Source: an uncultured Alphaproteobacteria bacterium
GTDB taxonomy: Bacteria > Pseudomonadota > Alphaproteobacteria > Caulobacterales > Parvularculaceae
Assembly (NCBI GenBank): GCA_937895955.1
Contig: CALAZI010000013.1
Location: 1-26,393, forward strand
DNA length: 26,393 bases
Reading direction: 5' to 3'
In this document: in pieces, positions 22,086 to 26,393 of the stretch
How positions within the stretch are numbered: position 1 is the stretch's first letter
Layout: each line of letters begins with the position of its first letter
Translations under genes and position numbers: made by a program
Notes under the pieces: model-generated
The model's database searches: none
Seen by the model: the letters and a program-made list of their open reading frames with translations, nothing else
What the model was told of the DNA's origin: nothing

Positions 22086-22733
22086 ATGCCCGAAAAAGGG
22101 AAGAGACCGTCGAAAAGACCCGCCGTGAGCGCCGCAGGGCGGCAGGATTTTCTCGCCGGAAAATTGCTCATCGCCATGCCGAACATGACTGACCCGAGAT
22201 TTGAAAAGTCGGTCATCCTGATGGTTTCGCACGATGCTGACCATGCGATGGGCGTCGTCATCAACAAGCCGCTGGCGGATATCGAGCTTGGCGATCTTCT
22301 GGAACAACTTGAAATCGACCCGCGGCAAGGCTCCGGCGGCGATCCCGTTTTTTACGGCGGGCCGATGCAGACCGATCGCGGTCTCGTCGTGCATACGCTC
22401 GACTATCATTCTTCGCTAACAATGCCGGTCGGCGCCGATGTCGGCGTTACGGCGTCAAAGGAAATCCTTGTCGATATCGGCGGCGCCAATGCGGCGCGCA
22501 AGCCGCCGTCGCACTATCTGCTTGTCATCGGTCACGCCGGATGGGGGCCGGGCCAGCTCGAAAGCGAAATCGCCGTCAACGCCTGGTGCCATTCCAACGC
22601 CGATGCGGGCCTGATATTCGGCGCGGAAAACCGCGATCTGTGGAGCGCGGCCTTGAAAAGCCTCGGCGTGACGAGCGCCATGTTCTCGCCGGAATGGTCG
22701 AACGCGCGCGCCGACGACGCGCCGCTCAACTGA
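22086..22733 (+). CDS. YqgE/AlgH (UPF0301) family protein
   Basis: The 215-residue product matches the UPF0301 family: GKLLIAMPNMTDPRFEKSVILMVSHD, AMGVVINKPL, VFYGGPMQTDRGLVVH, ILVDIGG, HYLLVIGHAGWGPGQLESEI and a C-terminal FSPEWSNARADDA tail. The family is cytoplasmic and widespread in proteobacteria; AlgH in Pseudomonas was linked to alginate regulation, but the molecular role is unsettled. The basic N-terminal extension (about 20 residues, PEKGKRPSKRPAV) precedes the domain. The start could be 22086 or an ATG at 22050; neither has a clear ribosome site, and 22086 gives a length closer to the family. It converges with the EAL gene, 15 bases apart. Confidence 0.9.
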   Translation: MPEKGKRPSKRPAVSAAGRQDFLAGKLLIAMPNMTDPRFEKSVILMVSHDADHAMGVVINKPLADIELGDLLEQLEIDPRQGSGGDPVFYGGPMQTDRGLVVHTLDYHSSLTMPVGADVGVTASKEILVDIGGANAARKPPSHYLLVIGHAGWGPGQLESEIAVNAWCHSNADAGLIFGAENRDLWSAALKSLGVTSAMFSPEWSNARADDAPLN

Positions 22734-22748
22734 AGATGACAGACGCGG

Positions 22749-24881
22749 CTATCGACCGGCCGACGAAAACAGCCGCCGCCGGAAAAGCCGCGAGCGCTGC
22801 GGCGTCTTGAGGCTTTGATCGAGAACGAGCACGTCATCGCCGGCATTGTCAGTCTCAACGGCATCAGCGACGGGAGCGCTCGGGTTTTCGATGATCACCT
22901 GCGCTTCCGAAATCGACGGCTCGCCCAGATAATAGCCTTGCCCCATTTTGCAGCCGATCATCCTTGCGGTCTCAGCCGCATCCTTCGATTCGACGCCTTC
23001 AGCGATCACGGTCATGTTGAAATCGCGGCCGAGGCGCGCCAGCGCGGCGACGATTTTCTTCTTGCCCCCGTTAGCGACGATATCGTCGATAAATGATTTG
23101 TCGATTTTCAAATAATCAAAATCATAGCGATGGAGGTTCGACAGGGAAGAAAATCCCGCCCCGAAATCGTCATAGGCGAGCGCTGCGCCGGCGGCGCGCA
23201 ATTTCTTGAAGAGGTCATTTATTTTCGGCGTATCGCTCAGCCTTTCGGCCTCGGTTAATTCGAGAACAAGCGCGCCTTTCGGCAGCTTTCTGTCGCTGAT
23301 CGCCTTTTTGACTTCGTCGATAAAGCCGCGTTCGCGCACCTGGGAGAGCGAGACGTTGAACGCGCCGAAATAGTCCGTTTCGCCGGCCGCGATTTTCTCG
23401 GCGATGTGATTGGCTGTCGCCGTCAGCATCAGCGAGGCAAGCGCGCCGCCTTTGCCGGCTTCCTGGGCCAGGCGAACGATTTCTTCCGTCGGCGCCGCCT
23501 TGCTTGCTTCAGACGCCGCTTTCGGCCAGCGAAGCAGCGCCTCGGCGCCGCACGCTTTTCCGTTTTCAAAGCAGACGATCGGCTGAAAGGCCGCGGCTAG
23601 TTCCGACCGATCAAGAGCCTCGACAATTTCATCAGCCAGCGAAGGTGACGCCGAGGTTGCGGGCGCTTCCGCCGGTTTTACAGTTTCCGGAACATGACTT
23701 GTTTCGGGCGACGTCGCCGCCGCAGCAGCTGCGCCGGTCAAAGACGCGGCTGCGCGCTTCAGCGCCTCGCTGCCGACGCCGCTATGGGGAGCCTTGTTCG
23801 GCGCAAATTCAAGAAACACTACAATGCGCTCCAGCGCGCCGTTCGCATCGACTGCGCGCGCGCCGCGCATGCGCACAAGCTTGCCATTGTGAAGCTTAAG
23901 CGTTTCGTCGAACCCTCCGTCACCCTCGGTCGCGCCGAATACGTTTTTTTCAAACCGTTCGACATCGCTCGTATGAATGAAATCCTTCAGCGTCTCCGGA
24001 GAGAAAGCGCCGTCGCAATCAGCCCCCATGCGGGCGGCGAAGGACGGCGTCTGGTGTCCGCCGCGCCGGCTCCAGTCGAGAACGGAGAGGCCCGCATAAT
24101 CGAGCACTTCCGCAAGCTGGTTTTCCGAAACGCGCAACGCCTGTTCGGCGGAATAACCGTCGCGCGGCGAGACGGCGTCGCCGGCGGAATAGGATCCCGC
24201 GGCGAAACCGTTTCGGCCTAACGAGACAGCTTGCGCCGTCCCGAAGCCCCCCAGCGCGACAAGACTGGCGGTCAAAACGCCGATTGCGAAAATCGCATGC
24301 GGCGCAAGCGCGAATGTCGAACCGGACCCGGCGATCCCGAGAAGCAGCGGCGCCGCAGCGGCGAGCGCAGCGCCCGGCAAAATCAGTTTCGCGGCGACAT
24401 CGCCTTTCATGCCCGCAATCGCGGACAAGCCGACGGCGATCACGGCGACAGCGGCAATGCCGAAGCGCAGAAGTCCGGACGCTTCCCCCGCCAGCGCCGC
24501 ATTGATGACGCCGATTCCGGCCATCGACAGCGCGCCGGCGAAAATCAATCCGCCAAGCAACTGGTTTCTGCCGACCATCCCGATTGTCGCCGACAGAAAA
24601 ACAAGCGCCGCGGCCGCGAGAAGACCCAACAGCAACAGCATCATGTTTTCGCCGGGCGCCGGCGCAAGACCCAGCCAGATTGCTTGCAGCGCCGTTGCGA
24701 GAACCAGCAGGATGAAGCCGCACGTCGCGGCGGCGCTCCGCTTCAGGACCGCCATGCCGGCGAGGAAAGCGGCGCCGACAATCATGGCGCCCAATATCGC
24801 GCCGGCGCCAAGCCCGAATTCGCCGACGGCTTTTGAAATTTCTACGGCCGCATCCGCAGCTGCAACAACCCCTACCAACAT
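22749..24881 (-). CDS. Membrane-bound EAL-domain cyclic-di-GMP phosphodiesterase
   Basis: The product of about 710 residues has an N-terminal region of seven or so membrane helices (about 1-222), a PAS-like segment (about 250-360, SENQLAEVLDYAGLSVLDWSR to VVFLEF), an A/P/S-rich linker, and a C-terminal EAL domain (from about 415). Catalytic residues appear intact: EALLRW (Glu447), FNVS (Asn509), LELTEAE (Glu541), YDDFGAGFSS (Asp571, Asp572), YLKIDKSF (Lys592) and AEGVES (Glu628). No GGDEF domain is present, so it should hydrolyse c-di-GMP to pGpG in response to a membrane or PAS signal. The start at 24881 is uncertain; the frame is open to 25055, into the upstream GNAT gene. Confidence 0.88.
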   Translation of the reverse strand: MLVGVVAAADAAVEISKAVGEFGLGAGAILGAMIVGAAFLAGMAVLKRSAAATCGFILLVLATALQAIWLGLAPAPGENMMLLLLGLLAAAALVFLSATIGMVGRNQLLGGLIFAGALSMAGIGVINAALAGEASGLLRFGIAAVAVIAVGLSAIAGMKGDVAAKLILPGAALAAAAPLLLGIAGSGSTFALAPHAIFAIGVLTASLVALGGFGTAQAVSLGRNGFAAGSYSAGDAVSPRDGYSAEQALRVSENQLAEVLDYAGLSVLDWSRRGGHQTPSFAARMGADCDGAFSPETLKDFIHTSDVERFEKNVFGATEGDGGFDETLKLHNGKLVRMRGARAVDANGALERIVVFLEFAPNKAPHSGVGSEALKRAAASLTGAAAAAATSPETSHVPETVKPAEAPATSASPSLADEIVEALDRSELAAAFQPIVCFENGKACGAEALLRWPKAASEASKAAPTEEIVRLAQEAGKGGALASLMLTATANHIAEKIAAGETDYFGAFNVSLSQVRERGFIDEVKKAISDRKLPKGALVLELTEAERLSDTPKINDLFKKLRAAGAALAYDDFGAGFSSLSNLHRYDFDYLKIDKSFIDDIVANGGKKKIVAALARLGRDFNMTVIAEGVESKDAAETARMIGCKMGQGYYLGEPSISEAQVIIENPSAPVADAVETDNAGDDVLVLDQSLKTPQRSRLFRRRLFSSAGR

Positions 24882-25030
24882 CACGCCCCGCAATAACCCC
24901 TGAAAACCCGGCTCAGCGCTCCCCCCCTGCCGGAAACGCGAGCCTGCATCACCCGTTCGGATAGTTCCGGTTGGCGCCGCCTTTTGCAAGAGCCGCTGCG
25001 ACCAAACGCGGCGATTTTCGTGGTTAATCT

Positions 25031-25633
25031 CTAGATTGCCGGTGGTGCGCCGCAATAATCCCGGGCGATCAGCGAAAAGAGAAGGTGATCGCGCCAGGCG
25101 CCGTTGATGTGGAGGTAATCCCGGGCGAAGCCCTCCTCCTTGAATCCGAGCTTTTGCAGCAGGCCCAGGGAAGCCGAATTTCCGGGCTGGCAGGCTGCCT
25201 CAATGCGGTTGAGGCCGCCGTCGCGAATGGCGTAGTCGACAACGGCGGCTACAGCGTCCCCGCCATGGCCGCGACGCAGAAAAGGCGCGCCGATCCAATA
25301 GCCGATTACGGCCGATTGCGCCGCCTGGCGGCGAATATCCGAAAGCGTGACGCCGCCGACAAGTCGGCCGCCGTCCTTCAAACAGACGAAAAACGACAAG
25401 GCGACGCCAGCGCGGAATAGTTTCTCCTGCAGCCGCAAGCGCGTTCGGAAGGCCTCGATCTCGACATCTTTTTTCGTCCAGTCGGGCTCCCAGCGCGTCA
25501 GATGCGCGCGGCTTTCTTCACGTAAGGCGCGCCAGGCCTCATAATCGCTGAGCTGCGGCGCGCGCAGGCGAACCGCGCCGCGCTCAAGCGCCGGCGCGCG
25601 CAAGGATGATTTTGCGAAATCCAGATTCAGCAT
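25031..25633 (-). CDS. GNAT acetyltransferase, RimJ/RimL-like
   Basis: The 200-residue product is a GNAT-fold N-acetyltransferase of the RimJ/RimL type, which modify N-terminal amino groups of ribosomal or other proteins. Visible are the N-terminal VRLRAPQLSDYEAWRALREES, the acetyl-CoA loop LRRGHGGDAVAAVVDYA, and the C-terminal NRIEAACQPGNSASLGLLQKLGFKEEGFARDYLHINGAWRDHLLFSLI. The substrate cannot be deduced. It sits 41 nt after the M16 peptidase gene on the same strand, a neighbourhood I recall from other alphaproteobacteria, and is probably co-transcribed with it. Confidence 0.92.
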   Translation of the reverse strand: MLNLDFAKSSLRAPALERGAVRLRAPQLSDYEAWRALREESRAHLTRWEPDWTKKDVEIEAFRTRLRLQEKLFRAGVALSFFVCLKDGGRLVGGVTLSDIRRQAAQSAVIGYWIGAPFLRRGHGGDAVAAVVDYAIRDGGLNRIEAACQPGNSASLGLLQKLGFKEEGFARDYLHINGAWRDHLLFSLIARDYCGAPPAI

Positions 25634-25674
25634 CGCCGAACTCTCAGCAGGCCGCGCAGCGATAACAAAGCGCG

Positions 25675-26393
25675 TCAGCCGTTCAAAGCCTTTTGCACTG
25701 CGCCAAAATCAGCGGGACCGACGATAGCGAGCGAGGGCGCGCCCGCTTCCAGCGTTTTTCTTGCGACGCCGCGAATGTCGTGGGCTGAAACGGCTTCAAG
25801 CCGCGCGCTGATTTCCTCCGTAGACAGCAGCCGCCCATGCGCATAGAGCTGGCCGACGGCGGTCTCGGCGCGCGTCGCCGGATTCTCGAGCCCCATGAGC
25901 ATCGTCGATTTGAGCATGGCCCGGGCGCGTTTGATTTCCGCATCGGTAGGCGTTTTCGAGAGATTCTCAATTTCCGCCCGAACGAGCGCGGTCGCTTCCG
26001 CCGCATTGCCGGAATCGGTCCCGACATAGACGCCCGTCGCGCCGACTTCATCGTAGCTGTCCGAGAATGAATAGACGGAATAGGCGAGCCCGCGTTCTTC
26101 GCGAACGGATTGAAAGATGCGTGACGACATGCCCCCGCCGAGACATTCTGAAAATATGCGGGTTGCGAAATAATCGCCGTCCTTCACCGATGAGCCGGGA
26201 AAGGCGAACGCGATATGGGTCTGCTCGATATCGCGCGGATCATGCCTTGCGCCGCCGACATAGCGCGGCGCCCGCTCTCGCGCATGACGCTCGACCGATG
26301 CGCGCGCGCCCAGCAAGTCTTCGGAAAGCCGGACGAAGTCGTCAACGCTGACAGCCCCCGACGCTGCGATGACCATATCGCTCGGCGCATAAT
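25675..26393 (-). CDS. M16 family zinc metallopeptidase, C-terminal part (partial)
   Basis: About 239 residues from the C-terminal half of an M16 (mitochondrial-processing-peptidase-like) protease are present; the gene runs past the right edge. Recognisable are YAPSDMVIAASGAVS at the domain junction, QTHIAFAFPG, the family block ECLGGGMSSRIFQSVREERGLAYSVYSF and the GATGVYVGTDSGNAAEAT strand-helix. The zinc-binding HxxEH motif belongs in the N-terminal half, which is outside the window, so activity cannot be judged. The final helix ends in FGAVQKALNG. The GNAT gene follows by 41 nt. Confidence 0.93.
   Translation of the reverse strand, partial: YAPSDMVIAASGAVSVDDFVRLSEDLLGARASVERHARERAPRYVGGARHDPRDIEQTHIAFAFPGSSVKDGDYFATRIFSECLGGGMSSRIFQSVREERGLAYSVYSFSDSYDEVGATGVYVGTDSGNAAEATALVRAEIENLSKTPTDAEIKRARAMLKSTMLMGLENPATRAETAVGQLYAHGRLLSTEEISARLEAVSAHDIRGVARKTLEAGAPSLAIVGPADFGAVQKALNG

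Overview
The window is chromosomal DNA from a GC-rich alphaproteobacterium. Indicators are an NDUFS4-type complex I accessory subunit next to tRNA-Pro, a DUF192 gene and a double cold-shock-domain gene; the ispH/rnhA/peroxiredoxin cluster; an M16 peptidase/GNAT pair; PEPxxW-type PEP-CTERM proteins; and a large TonB-dependent receptor. An aquatic, Caulobacter-, Hyphomonas-, Parvularcula- or sphingomonad-like bacterium fits, but the genus cannot be fixed by eye. Nothing marks a phage, IS element, CRISPR array or plasmid.

Layout. 1-2449 holds the end of a PEGA-like protein (+), then a minus-strand block: tRNA-Arg(TCT), the NDUFS4-like gene, tRNA-Pro(TGG), DUF192, a double cold-shock protein and a secreted YbjN-like protein. 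tRNA-Glu(TTC) and recJ follow (2566-4530, minus). 4595-7816 is plus-strand: an OmpA-domain envelope protein translationally coupled to a membrane-anchored helix-hairpin-helix protein, purB, and a small secreted protein ending at paired hairpins. 7897-9177 (minus) carries two paralogous PEP-CTERM surface proteins. 9372-9968 is an exported MsrA, which meets a P-type ATPase tail to tail; agmatine deiminase lies upstream of that ATPase on the same strand.

The most interesting part is 13581-17534 (+). A promoter precedes an FMN riboswitch, a leader and an intrinsic terminator whose U-tract runs directly into the start codon of a TonB-dependent receptor. An MFS transporter follows with overlapping stop and start codons. 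No riboflavin biosynthesis gene is present. I read this as a flavin-repressed uptake operon: the receptor would take riboflavin, or a related flavin or precursor, across the outer membrane, and the MFS protein across the inner membrane.

17535-26393 is mostly housekeeping: argS coupled to a lipoprotein gene (minus), ispH and rnhA (plus, without the thrB often found between them), a Prx5-type peroxiredoxin (minus), a YqgE/AlgH-family protein (plus), a membrane EAL phosphodiesterase, a RimJ-like acetyltransferase, and the C-terminal half of an M16 peptidase cut by the window end (all minus). Genes are tightly packed; several convergent pairs touch or overlap at their stop codons. The only gene-free stretch above 300 bases is 13545-13911, filled by the promoter, riboswitch and terminator. 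The 1745-1993 gap shows only a T-run and a weak hairpin.
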